From Pseudomonas sp. FP453 (GTDB lineage Bacteria; Pseudomonadota; Gammaproteobacteria; Pseudomonadales; Pseudomonadaceae): DNA of 64,000 nucleotides. Every line of letters begins with the position of its first letter. Positions within the stretch are counted from its first letter, which is position 1. Of the stretch, positions 49,054 to 60,000 are shown piece by piece. The stretch spans positions 2,484,501 through 2,548,500 of the forward strand of contig NZ_CP117435.1 in NCBI RefSeq assembly GCF_030687495.1, written 5' to 3'. The notes below the pieces were generated by a model, which did no database searches, was not told where the DNA came from, and saw nothing but the letters and a program-made list of their open reading frames with translations. A program made the translations under genes and the position numbers.

Positions 49054-50823
49054 ATGGACATGGACAATCTGACACTGCGCTATTTCGATGCCGAGATGCG
49101 CTACCTGCGCGAGGCGGGCAAGGAGTTCGCCGACGCGTTTCCCGACCGGGCAGCGCAGCTCAACCTGGACAAACCAGGCGCGCAGGACCCCTATGTGGAG
49201 CGCCTGTTCGAAGGCTTCGCGTTCCTGATGGGGCGCCTGCGGGAAAAGCTCGACGACGATCTGCCGGAACTGACCGAAGGCCTGGTCAGTCTGTTGTGGC
49301 CGCATTACCTGCGCACGATTCCGTCGTTGTCGGTGATCGAACTGGTGCCCGAACTGGAGCAGATGAAACGCAGTGAAGCCATCGCCCAGGGCTTTGAAGT
49401 GCTGTCGCAGCCGATTGGACCTCATCGCACTCGTTGTCGTTACACCACCACCCAGGACCTGACCCTGCAGCCGCTGGCCCTGACGGCAGTCGGACGCGGC
49501 TACGACGCCGACGGCCGCTCACGTCTGCGCCTGCGGTTTGCCTGTGGGCCGCAAAGCGACTGGAGCCAGATCGACCTGAGTCGCCTGCCGTTGTACCTCA
49601 ACGCCGACGCGCCGCTGGCCAGCGCGCTGCATCAGGCGCTGACCCTCAATGTCCAAGGGCTGTATGTGCGTTGGCCGGGGCAGACCGAACGTCAACCGCT
49701 GGCCGGGCATTTCAGCCCCAAGGGGTTTGCCGATGAGGACCGGTTGTGGCCCAAGGGCGATAGCGCCTTCAGCGGCTACCAGCTGTTGTTGGAGTACTTC
49801 GCCTTTCGCGAGAAGTTCATGTTCGTGACCCTGTGCGGGCTGGAGCAATTGCAGATCGCGCCGGGCGTGGCCTGGTTCGAGCTGGAAGTGGTATTGCGCG
49901 AGCCCTGGCCTGCCACGTTCGAGCTGAACAGCGAACACATCCGCCTGCACGCCGTGCCGGTGATCAATCTGTTTGCACTGGAAGCGGACCCGCTGACCCT
50001 GGCACCGCTGCAAACCGACTACCTGCTGCGCCCCATGCGGGTCCAGGACGGCCACACGGAAAGCTATTCGGTGGATCGGGTCACCGTCTCGGAAAACGCC
50101 GAGCGCGAGGACTACGTGCCGTTCACCAGCTTTCGCCACAAAGGCGGCATGTTGCGCGACGAAGCGCCCGAGCGGTATTTCCATGCGCGCCTCAAGCGCG
50201 CGCCCAATGGCCTGCACGACACCTGGCTGATCCTCGGCGGCGAAGGCTTCGACAAAGACCGCTTGCTGGCCCACAAAAGCCTGTCGTTGCGCCTCACCGG
50301 CACCCACGGCCAACTGCCCCGCAAGGCCCTGCAAAGCACCTTGCTCGACACCGTGACTCAATCCACCCAGGCCGGCGTGCGCGTGCGCAACCTGTGTGCG
50401 CCGACCATGCCCTGCTATCCGCCGAACCGCGACCGTTTCCACTGGCGGGTGCTCAGCCACCTGGGTTCGAACTTCCTGCCGATGCTCGACAACGCCGAAG
50501 TGCTGCGCGGAACACTGGCGCTTTATGACTGGACGGGCAGCGAGCTGAACCGGCGGCGCCTGGCGGCGATTGCCGAGGTCCGCCATCACCTGGTGCAGCG
50601 CTTTGAAAAGGGCTTCCTGCTGCGCGGCGTGGATATCGAAATCGTCCTGGATGCCCACGGTTTTTCAGGGCAGGGCGATATCAGCCTGTTTGGCGAGATG
50701 CTCAACCGCTTTTTTGCGCTCTATGCGGATGTGCACCTGTACACCCAGCTCACGCTGGTCCTGCAACCCACCGGAAAGTGCCTGCGATGGAACGAGAACC
50801 ACAATCAGCGTATTCCCGGCTGA
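49054..50823 (+). CDS. tssF: T6SS baseplate protein
   Basis: TssF (ImpG/VasA) forms the baseplate wedge with TssG and TssE. The 589-residue protein starts MDMDNLTLRYFDAEMRYLREAGKEFA, followed by DPYVERLFEGFAFLMGRLREKLDDD and EGLVSLLWPHYLRTIPS, all strong family signatures. I chose the ATG at 49054 because AGGA at 49042-49045 is correctly spaced for it; the ATG at 49045 overlaps that site. It overlaps tssG by 37 bp. Confidence 0.95.
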   Translation: MDMDNLTLRYFDAEMRYLREAGKEFADAFPDRAAQLNLDKPGAQDPYVERLFEGFAFLMGRLREKLDDDLPELTEGLVSLLWPHYLRTIPSLSVIELVPELEQMKRSEAIAQGFEVLSQPIGPHRTRCRYTTTQDLTLQPLALTAVGRGYDADGRSRLRLRFACGPQSDWSQIDLSRLPLYLNADAPLASALHQALTLNVQGLYVRWPGQTERQPLAGHFSPKGFADEDRLWPKGDSAFSGYQLLLEYFAFREKFMFVTLCGLEQLQIAPGVAWFELEVVLREPWPATFELNSEHIRLHAVPVINLFALEADPLTLAPLQTDYLLRPMRVQDGHTESYSVDRVTVSENAEREDYVPFTSFRHKGGMLRDEAPERYFHARLKRAPNGLHDTWLILGGEGFDKDRLLAHKSLSLRLTGTHGQLPRKALQSTLLDTVTQSTQAGVRVRNLCAPTMPCYPPNRDRFHWRVLSHLGSNFLPMLDNAEVLRGTLALYDWTGSELNRRRLAAIAEVRHHLVQRFEKGFLLRGVDIEIVLDAHGFSGQGDISLFGEMLNRFFALYADVHLYTQLTLVLQPTGKCLRWNENHNQRIPG

Positions 50824-51875
50824 GCGCCAGCGGTTTGCTTGAGGTGCTGCACGGGCCAGTGGCTGAAGCCAGCCTGTACCGGTTTTGCCAGTTGCTGGAG
50901 CAGGCCTTGCCCGGCCATCCGCCCCTGGGCAGTACGGCGCATCCGGGCGATGACGCGGTGCGCTTTCGGCCCGACCCGGGCATGGGCTTTCCCGGCGGCG
51001 AGTTGCGGGGGATTGAAACTGCTACCGCAGGCCCGGCCACGGTGCGCACCCGCCTGCTTGGTTTGTACGGGGTGGATTCGCCTCTGCCGGGCACCTATCT
51101 GGATGACATTGCCCAACGCCGTGACGGGCACGAGGCGCTGGAAGCCTTCCTGGATATGTTCAACCATCGGATCTTCACCCAGTTCTATCGGATCTGGCGC
51201 AAGTACTCCTACCCGGCCACCTTTGAGCCGGGTGGCGTTGACGCGACTTCACAGTGCCTGCTGGGCCTTATCGGCCTGGGCATTCCCGGCACCGCCGAAC
51301 AGATCGGCACGCCGCTCTCGCGTTTCCTGGCCTTGCTCAGCGTGATGCGCCTGCCCACGCGCAATGCCGAAGGCATCAGCGCGCTGGTCAAGTTGCTGGC
51401 CCCCAACACCCGGGTGCAAGTCACCGCACATTGGCCGCAGGACATCGTGCTTGCGCGGCCCGCAAGTCTTTGCCCGCAGCGTCCGGTGCGCCTGGCCCAG
51501 CAAGCGGCCCTCGGCCGTGTCGCCCGCGATGGCAACAGCCAGTTGCGGCTGGTGCTCAACTCCGACGACCCGCAGGAAGCCCATGACTGGTTGCCGGCGG
51601 GCCCGTTGCACAAGGATCTGCTGGTGCTGCTGCGCGTCTACCTGGGGTGGCGCTGTACGGCGAAGCTGCAACTGACCCTGCCGCTGCGCAGCCTGCCGGT
51701 CCCGGTGCTGGGGCAGGCGCCGATCCGGCTGGGCATGACCGCTGTGCCGGGCCTGGGCACTGATGCCTGGCAAGCGCCAGAGCAGCAGCGCCTGACCATC
51801 AACCTGGGCCGCTACCAGGGCCTGTCGATAAACCCCTGCAACCGGGAGACTCAACATGTCGCGTACTCTTTTTAG
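50787..51875 (+). CDS. tssG: T6SS baseplate protein
   Basis: TssG (ImpH/VasB) is the TssF partner in the baseplate wedge. The 362-residue protein shows YRFCQLLEQALPG near the N-terminus, AVRFRPDPGMGFP, TRLLGLYGVDSPLPGTYLDD, FNHRIFTQFYRIWRKY and the C-terminal RLTINLGRYQGL, all typical. The start ATG lies inside the end of tssF and the 3' end overlaps tssJ by 20 bp, showing a tightly coupled operon. Confidence 0.95.
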   Translation: MEREPQSAYSRLSASGLLEVLHGPVAEASLYRFCQLLEQALPGHPPLGSTAHPGDDAVRFRPDPGMGFPGGELRGIETATAGPATVRTRLLGLYGVDSPLPGTYLDDIAQRRDGHEALEAFLDMFNHRIFTQFYRIWRKYSYPATFEPGGVDATSQCLLGLIGLGIPGTAEQIGTPLSRFLALLSVMRLPTRNAEGISALVKLLAPNTRVQVTAHWPQDIVLARPASLCPQRPVRLAQQAALGRVARDGNSQLRLVLNSDDPQEAHDWLPAGPLHKDLLVLLRVYLGWRCTAKLQLTLPLRSLPVPVLGQAPIRLGMTAVPGLGTDAWQAPEQQRLTINLGRYQGLSINPCNRETQHVAYSF

Positions 51876-52383
51876 CCTGGTGCTGCTTGCGCTGCCCCTC
51901 GGTGGCTGTGGGTTGGCCCAGACCGTGGCCGACGGCACGGCCGCCACCACCCAGGCGATTTTCTACAAGCAGGTGAAAACCCTGCACCTGGATTTCAGCG
52001 CACGCACCGCCCTGAACACCGATGCCGGTGACATGAATGCCTTGTCGGTGCCGACCCTGGTGCGGGTCTACCAATTGCGCGACGACACCGCCGTGACACA
52101 AGCGACCTACGACCGCCTGCTGGGCGATGACGCGCAACTGCTGGCCGGCGCGTTGCTGGACAAACGCACGGTAGTGGTCAAGCCCGAAGCGGGTGCGCCG
52201 CTGAGCGTGCCCATGGACAAAGAGGCACAGTTCGTCACGATAGTGGCGCTGTTTCGCAGCCCGGACGCCCGCACGAACAGCTGGCGCCTGACACTGGCCC
52301 GCGCCGACCTCGACCCTGATCGGCCGCGGGTGATCGAACTGGCGGATAACCGCTTGACCCTGCGGCCCCTGGCGGAGGACTGA
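51856..52383 (+). CDS. tssJ: T6SS outer-membrane lipoprotein
   Basis: TssJ (VasD/Lip) anchors the membrane complex in the outer membrane and binds the periplasmic part of TssM. The 175-residue protein has a lipoprotein signal, LVLLALPLGGC, with the lipidated Cys at about residue 18. A beta-rich domain follows (LHLDFSARTALN, LSVPTLVRVYQLRD, TIVALFRSP). An intact TssJ without an intact TssM partner in the window is odd. Confidence 0.93.
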   Translation: MSRTLFSLVLLALPLGGCGLAQTVADGTAATTQAIFYKQVKTLHLDFSARTALNTDAGDMNALSVPTLVRVYQLRDDTAVTQATYDRLLGDDAQLLAGALLDKRTVVVKPEAGAPLSVPMDKEAQFVTIVALFRSPDARTNSWRLTLARADLDPDRPRVIELADNRLTLRPLAED

Positions 52384-52386
52384 GCC

Positions 52387-52824
52387 ATGGGCGAAGCCAA
52401 CCCTTCGCTGTACGAGTTGCTGTTGCAGCATTTCGCCGGTGAGTTGCCCCTGCATCACGTCAGCGAAGCCGACCAGTACAGCCTGTCCGTCCTGGACAAC
52501 CTGCAACGTATCCTCAACAGCCGCGCAGGAGCGCTCAGCCATTTGCCCGATTACGGCCTGCCGGACATGGGCCTGATCCTGCAAGGCCTGCCCGCCACGG
52601 CCCACAGCCTGATGGGGATCATGCACGCCACCTTGCTCAAGTACGAACCGCGCCTGGAGGCGCTCGCCATCGAGCTGCTGCCCCAGGTGCTGCCGGGGCA
52701 TCTTGAATACGCCCTGGCGCTGCAATTGAAAGACGGGCAGCACGTGAGTGTCGGCACCACCCTGGGGCCCGTGGGCAAAGTCACGCTAAACCGACAAGGA
52801 CGGTCGAATGACGGCACTGTTTGA
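52387..52824 (+). CDS. tssE: T6SS baseplate gp25-like protein
   Basis: TssE is the gp25-like lysozyme-fold baseplate component that starts sheath growth. The 145-residue protein contains NLQRILNSRAGALSHLPDYGLPDM, the hallmark gp25 segment, and a later YEPRLEALAIELLP stretch. It starts 3 bp after tssJ and overlaps the next gene by 17 bp. Confidence 0.93.
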   Translation: MGEANPSLYELLLQHFAGELPLHHVSEADQYSLSVLDNLQRILNSRAGALSHLPDYGLPDMGLILQGLPATAHSLMGIMHATLLKYEPRLEALAIELLPQVLPGHLEYALALQLKDGQHVSVGTTLGPVGKVTLNRQGRSNDGTV

Positions 52825-53860
52825 GATGCATATCCAGGTCGGTGGCGACCCACGCCACTGCCCGGCGTTCACGGCCTTGCACAGCGAGATGGCAAAGCTC
52901 GGCCATCCTGCGCGGCCTGATGTGGACTGGGCCAAAGTCGAGCAAGGCTGCCTGGCGCTGTTCAAGGAACATGGCGTAGAGCTCAATAGCGCCTGCTTCT
53001 ACACCCTGGCGCGGGGCCAGCGCTACGGGCCCGAGGGCGTCCTCCAGGGCGTGGTGTTGATCACGGCGCTGAGCGCTGAATGGTCACGGGTCTGGCCGCC
53101 GCTGGCGACGGTGCGCGTGGGCCTGCTGGAGTGGCTGTTCGAGCATCTGCACCTGCTGTTGCGCAGCCAGGCGGCGGCGTCGCCCGGCCTTGCCGTGCTG
53201 GTGCAACTGGACGCCGAACTGGCGCGACTGCAGGCGTGTTTGTCTCCTCAGCTCAGTGCGCCGTTGGTGAAACTGGCGGCGCTGCGACAGCACATCAGCC
53301 AGATCAGCCAACGCTTGGAACAACCGGCCGTCCCAGGCGAAATACCGTTGGCGCCGGTGGTGGTTCTGCCGCCTCCCGCCTTAGTCACGCGAAGGTCGCG
53401 CCGGGGCCTGTGGTTGTGCGCCGCAGCACTCGCCATCGCGATGGGGGCTGGATGGCAGCTATGGCGCACGCCGGCGCAGACTGAAACCCCGCTGCCCGAA
53501 CCGATCCGGCTGGACAGCCTGGCGCTGTTCGAGGGCGGCAGCGCAACCCTGAAACCGGGTTCGACCAAGCTCCTGGTCAACGCCCTGGTCGGTATCAAGG
53601 CCCGGCCTGGCTGGCTGATCGTCATCGCCGGGCATACCGATGCGAGCGGTGCGCTTGAGCACAACCTGGCCCTGTCCCACGCCCGTGCCACGGCGGTGCG
53701 GGACTGGATGCAACGCATGGGCGACCTCGCCGACAGCTGCTTTGCCGTGCAGGGCTTGGCCGCGAGCCAACCGCTTGCAAGCAATCAAACCGAGGCCGGG
53801 CGCGCAGCCAATCGGCGTGTGGATATCCAACTGGTGCCGCAGCTGGGGGCCTGCGAATAA
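52808..53860 (+). CDS. T6SS-associated ImpA/VasL-like protein with C-terminal OmpA domain
   Basis: The 350-residue protein joins two modules. Residues about 30-150 resemble the ImpA_N/VasL domain (WAKVEQGCLALFKEHGVELNSACFYTLARG, LQGVVLITALSAEW). A single membrane helix at about 200-217 (LWLCAAALAIAMGAGW) leads to a periplasmic OmpA-like peptidoglycan-binding domain at about 230-345 (IAGHTDASGALEHNLALSHARATAVRDWM, NRRVDIQLVP). It could anchor the apparatus to peptidoglycan, the job done in some other systems by a TssL tail or TagL. It is the last gene of the T6SS operon. I know no settled gene name. Confidence 0.85.
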   Translation: MTALFEMHIQVGGDPRHCPAFTALHSEMAKLGHPARPDVDWAKVEQGCLALFKEHGVELNSACFYTLARGQRYGPEGVLQGVVLITALSAEWSRVWPPLATVRVGLLEWLFEHLHLLLRSQAAASPGLAVLVQLDAELARLQACLSPQLSAPLVKLAALRQHISQISQRLEQPAVPGEIPLAPVVVLPPPALVTRRSRRGLWLCAAALAIAMGAGWQLWRTPAQTETPLPEPIRLDSLALFEGGSATLKPGSTKLLVNALVGIKARPGWLIVIAGHTDASGALEHNLALSHARATAVRDWMQRMGDLADSCFAVQGLAASQPLASNQTEAGRAANRRVDIQLVPQLGACE

Positions 53861-54058
53861 CCTCGGCACTGCGCCGATTTCCCCTTGTCCCCGCTTCCCA
53901 TGTCACCTCCCAGCCGCCAAATCCCTTAGTTTTTCACCTCTACCGGAAGCCCTTTCAGGCATCCGGCTGCGTCCGCATTTTTTACCGATACCCCGAACCA
54001 AGCGGCAGCTGAAAACGGACTTTCTCCTCAACCGTGACTTACCAGGCAGGTTACCCCC

Positions 54059-57000
54059 ATGCAGTTCAGCGAATTATTGGCAGTGATTTCCACCCATGCG
54101 ATCCGGCTGCAACGGGAAGACGACGACCTGATCGTCCTGGGTGACGACGAGGCTTTGGAGGAGGGCGTCTGGGACCAACTGATCGCCCACAAGCCCCGGC
54201 TGCTGGCGCTGGTGGCCGAGCATGGCGGCGACTGGCTGAGCCCCGCGTATCGCATCACCCCGGACATGCTCGCGCTGGTCAGTCTCGACCAGGCCGCCCT
54301 CGACCGCATCGTCGCCGCCATCCCCGGTGGCGCGGCGAACGTGCAGGACATCTACCCGCTGGCGCCGCTGCAGGAGGGCATGCTCTATCACCACTTGTCG
54401 GCGCAGCAGGGCGACCCCTACGTGCTGCACGCGCAGTTTGTGTTCGACAGCCGCGCCCGCCTGCACGCCTTTGCCGAGGCGCTGCAATGGGTGATCGACC
54501 GCCACGATATCCTGCGCACCTCGATGGCCTGGGAGCGCCTCGACGAGCCGTTGCAAGTGGTGTGGCGCAAGGCGCCGCTGGTGTGCGAAGCGGCGCACGT
54601 GGACCCACGCAACGTGCGCCTGGACCTGGGCCAGGCACCGCTGTTGCGCCTGGTGTACCGCGACAACCCAGGCAGCGCGCGTGTGGACGCGATGCTGTTG
54701 TTCCACCACACCATCCTCGATCACACCGCCCTGGATGTGGTGCGCGAGGAAATCCAGCTGTACCTCGCGGGCCAGCACGCGCAAGCGGCCGAGCCCGTGC
54801 CGTTTCGCAACTACATCGCCCAGGTGCGCCACGGCGTCAGCGCGCAGGCCCATGAAGGGTTTTTCCGCGAGATGCTGGCCGATATTGACGCGCCGACGCT
54901 GCCCTTCGGGTTGCAGGATGTGCAGGGCGACGGCCAGGGCATCGACGAAGCGCGCATCCCGGTCGACAGCGCCCTGAGCCGACGCCTGCGCGCCCTGGCT
55001 CGGCCGCTGGGCGTCAGCGTGGCGAGCATGATGCACCTGGCCTTCGCCCGTGTCCTGGGGGTGGTGTGCGGGCGCGACGCCGTGGTCTTCGGCACCGTGA
55101 TGCTCGGCCGCATGGGCGCCGGTGCGGGCGGTGAACGGGCCTTGGGCATGTTTATCAACACCTTGCCGCTGCGCGTGGATGTGGGCGGGCAGGGCGTGCG
55201 CGCCGGGGTGCAGGCGACCCATGCGCGCCTCACCACCTTGCTCCAGCACGAACACGCGTCCCTGGCGCTGGCCCAGCGTTGCAGCGGCGTGGTGGCCCCT
55301 GCGCCGTTGTTCAGCGCCATGCTCAATTACCGTCACAGCGCGGCCACGGACATGGCGGCCATCATCGAGGTCGCCGAAGGCATCCAGGTGCTGGGCGCCG
55401 AAGAACGCACCAACTACCCGCTGACGGTCAACGTCGACGACCTGGGGGAAGACTTCGCGCTGACGGTGATGGTGCACGCGTCCCTCGACGCCCGGCAGGT
55501 TGCCGGCTACTTGCACACGGCCCTCGACAGCCTTGCCGAGGCGCTTGAGCAACGCCCGGATACGCCCTTGGACAGCCTGGCGATCCTCACGCAAGACCAA
55601 CGCCAGCACCTGCTGCACAGCTTCAACCACAGCCCTGAAACCTACGCCGACAGCCCGCTGATCCACCAACAGATCGAAGCCCACGCCGCCGCCCACCCCG
55701 ACGCCATCGCCCTGCGTTTCGAGCAACAACGCCTCACGTACCGCCAACTCAACGAACGCGCCAACCAGGTCGCCCATCGCCTGCTGGCCCAAGGCGTGTG
55801 CGCTGATGATCGCGTGGCGATCTGTGTGGAGCGTGGTCCGGAAATGATCATCGGCCTGCTGGGCATCCTCAAGGCGGGCGCCGGTTATGTGCCGGTGGAC
55901 CCGGCCTACCCACGCGAACGCATCGCCTACACCCTGCAAGACAGCGCGCCGCTGGCGGTGCTGGTGCAAGCCAACACCCGCCACCTGGTGGGCACGCTGG
56001 CGCAGATCGACCTCAACGGCCTGCGCGACGAATCCATCGTCAACCCGCGCCTGGACTTGAGCCCGGCCAACCTCGCCTATGTGATCTACACCTCCGGCTC
56101 CACCGGCCAGCCCAAGGGCGTGATGATCGAGCACCGCCAGGTCGCGCGGCTGTTCAGCGCCACGGGGCATTGGTTCGGGTTCAACCGCAATGATGTGTGG
56201 GCGCTGTTCCACTCCTTTGCCTTCGACTTCTCGGTGTGGGAAATCTGGGGCGCACTGATCCACGGCGGCCAGTTGCTGATCGTGCCGCAACTGGTCAGCC
56301 GCGCGCCGGATGAGTGCTATGCGCTGCTGTGCGACGCCGGCGTGAGCATCCTCAACCAGACACCCAGCGCGTTCCGCCAGTTGATCGCGGCGCAACAGCA
56401 CAACCTGCAGGCCCATTCGCTGCGCCAGGTGATCTTCGGCGGTGAAGCCCTGGAACCGGGGATGCTCAAGCCCTGGTATGCCCGCGCGCTCAACGCCGGC
56501 ACGCAATTGGTCAACATGTACGGCATCACCGAGACCACCGTGCACGTGACCTATCGCGCCCTGGAAGCGGCGGATGCGCAGCGGGTCGGCGTCAGCCCGA
56601 TTGGCGTGGCCATCCCCGATTTGCAGCTGCACGTGCTGGACGCACGCCGCGAGCCGGTGCCGATTGGCGTGGTCGGCGAGCTGTACGTCGGAGGCGCCGG
56701 GGTGGCGCGCGGTTACCTCAACCGTGAGGCGCTGACCGCCGAACGCTTCCTCACCGACCCCGCCAGCGGCCAGCGCCTGTACAAGACTGGCGACCTTGGC
56801 CGCCGCTGTGCCGACGGCAGCGTCGACTACCTGGGGCGCAACGATGATCAGGTGAAGATCCGCGGTTTCCGCATCGAACTGGGTGAAATCGAAGCCCATC
56901 TGGCCAGCGCCGAGGGTGTGCGCGAGGCCATCGTGATTGCCCGTGAAGACGCGCCGGGCGACCAGCGCCTGGTGGCCTATGTGATTGCCGACGGCGCATT

Positions 57001-60000
57001 CAGTGCGGGCGCCTTGCGCGACCATCTGCTGCGCAGCCTTGCCGACTACATGCTGCCCAGCGCCTTTGTACAACTCGATGCCTTCCCGCTGACCGCCCAC
57101 GGCAAGCTCGATCGCAAGGCCTTGCCCGCACCGGACGCCCAGGCGCTGGCCCGCCGCGACTACCAGGCGCCCGAGGGTGCGGCGCAAATCGCCATAGCCG
57201 CCATCTGGCAAGACCTGCTGAAAGTCGACCGCGTAGGGCGCGATGACAATTTCTTCGAGCTTGGCGGGCATTCGCTGCTGGCGGTCAAGCTGATCGAGCG
57301 CATGCGCCAGCTGGACCTGCGCGCCGACGTGCGTGTGCTGTTCGGCCAGCCCACGCTGGCGGCGCTGGCCGCTGCGGTGGGCGACGAGGTGCACGTCCCG
57401 GCCAACCTCATTACCCCGGCCAGCGCGAGCATCACCCCCGAGATGCTGCCCCTGGTTGACCTGGACCAGGCCGCCATCGACCACATCCTCAACCGCGTGC
57501 CCGGCGGGTTGGCCAATGTGCAAGACATCTACGGCCTCGCCCCGTTGCAGGCGGGGATCTTGTACCACCACCTGGCAACCACCGAGGGTGATCCCTATGG
57601 GTTGCAGGTGCAGTTCAGCTTTGCCGACCAAGCGGCGGTGGATGCGTTCAACTACGCCCTGCACAGCGTGATCGAACGCCACGACATCCTGCGCACGGCA
57701 ATCCTCTGGGACGGCCTCGACGAACCGGTGCAAGTGGTCCTGCGCCAGGCGTCGCTGACAGTCGAACGTATCGACGAATCCCTGGCCCAGCTGCAACAAC
57801 GCTTCGACCCCCGGCACTTTCGCCTCGACCTGTCCCGCGCCCCGCTGATGCATTTCGCCTACAGCGAGCAGCAGGGCCGTTTTGTCGGCATCCTGCTGTT
57901 GCACCACATCCTGCTCGACCACACCGCGTTGCAGGTGCTGGTGCAAGAGATAAGCGCCAGCCTGGACGGGCGCAGTGCGCACTTGCCCGTGGCGGTGCCG
58001 TACCGCAACTACGTGGCGCAGGCGCGGCTCGGGGTCAGCCAGGCGCAGCACGAAGCGTTTTTCAGCGCGATGCTCGGCGATATTGACGAACCCACCCTGG
58101 CCTTTGGTCTGCACGACGTGAATCTTGACGGCAGCGGCATCCTCGAAGCGCACCTGGCGCTGGAAGCCGAACTGAGCCTGGGCCTGCGCGAACAGGCGCG
58201 GCAACTGGGCGTCAGCCCGGCGAGCCTGGTGCACCTGGCCTGGGCGCAAGTCTTGGCGCAGGTGTCCGGCCAGCAGGAGGCGGTGTTCGGCACCGTGTTG
58301 CTGGGGCGCATGCAGGGCGGCGAGGGCGCGGACCGGGCGCTGGGCATGTTTATCAACACCTTGCCATTGCGCGTCAGCCTCGGCGCGGTGGGCGTGCAAG
58401 CCGGCGTGCGCGCCACCCATGCACGGCTCGCGCAATTGCTTGGCCATGAGCACGCGTCGTTGTCCCTGGCCCAGCGTTGCAGTGGCGTGCCGGGTTCGCT
58501 GCCGCTGTTCAGCACCTTGCTCAACTATCGCCACAGCGCGGTGGACGAAGCGCCGGGCGCCAACCCGTTCGCGGCGCGGGGCATCGAGATCCTCAGCTCC
58601 GAAGAGCGCAGCAACTATCCGCTGGTGATCAACGTCGATGACCTCGGCGCGGGTTTCGCGCTCACCGTGCAAGGCGTGGCCAGCCTCGATGTGCAACGTG
58701 TCGGCCAGTACCTGCTTACCGCGCTGCGCCACCTGGTGACGGCGCTGCAACAGGCGCCGACCACGCCCTTGCAGGCTGTATCGATCCTGCCGCCCGCCGA
58801 GCGTCGCCAACTGATGGTGGACTTCAACGCCACCGCCCGCGACTACCCGGCGCACCGCACCGTGCACCACCTGTTCGAAGCCCAGGCGCAGGCACACCCC
58901 GAAGCCGTGGCGGCGGTGCACGGTCCGTTGTCCCTGAGCTACCGCGACCTCAACCACCGCGCCAACCGCCTCGCGCACTACTTGATCGGCCAAGGCGTGC
59001 AGCCGGGGGAAAGCGTGGCGATTGCCCTGCCGCGCGGCCTGGACCTGCTGGTCTGCGAGCTGGCGATCCTCAAATGTGCGGCGGTCTATGTGCCGCTGGA
59101 TATCAACGCGCCGGCCGAGCGCCAGGCCTTTATCGTGCAGGACAGCGGCGCCCGGCGGGTGCTCGACGACCTCGGCGTGCTGGCGCTGGACACACAGTCG
59201 CCACGCAATCCCGAGCTGGTCCAGTCCTCGGAGAGCGTCGCCTACATCCTCTACACCTCCGGCTCCACCGGCACGCCGAAGGGCGTGCAAGTGCCCCATC
59301 GCGCAATCTCGCGCTTGGTGCTCAACAACGGCTACGCCGATTTCAACGCGCGCGACCGCGTGGCCTTCGCCTCCAACCCGGCGTTCGATGCGAGCACCCT
59401 CGACGTGTGGGCGCCCTTGCTCAACGGCGGTTGCGTGGTGGTGGTCGAGCAGGCGGTGCTGTTGTCCCAGGCCGCCTTCGCCGCGTTGCTAGAGGAGCAA
59501 GCCGTCAGCGTGCTGTGGATGACCGCCGGGCTGTTCCATCAGTACGCCGATGCCTTGTTGCCGGTGTTCCGCCAGCTGCGTTACCTGATCGTCGGCGGCG
59601 ATGTGCTCGACCCGCTGGTGATCAACCGCGTACTCGCCCACGGCAAGCCGCAACACCTGCTCAACGGCTACGGGCCGACCGAAGCGACCACATTCTCCAC
59701 CACCTTTGAAATCACCACGGCGGGTACGGCGGCGATTCCCATCGGCCGACCGCTGGCAAACGCCCAGGCCTTTGTGCTGGACGCGCGCCAACAACCGCTG
59801 CCGCTGGGTGTGACCGGCGAGCTGTATATCGGCGGTGCGGGGGTGGCGTTGGGGTATCTGAACCAGCCGCAACTGACTGCCGAAAAATTCATCGCCAATC
59901 CCTTCGGCGACGGCGTGCTCTACCGCACCGGCGACCTCGCGTGCTGGCAGGCCGACGGCACCTTGCTGTACCAGGGGCGCAGTGACCTGCAAGTGAAGAT

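Noticed and set aside
54074-59299. 1741-codon minus-strand frame opposite the lipopeptide NRPS
   Set aside because: Same shadow effect. The plus strand has complete ordered C-A-T motifs across the whole span.
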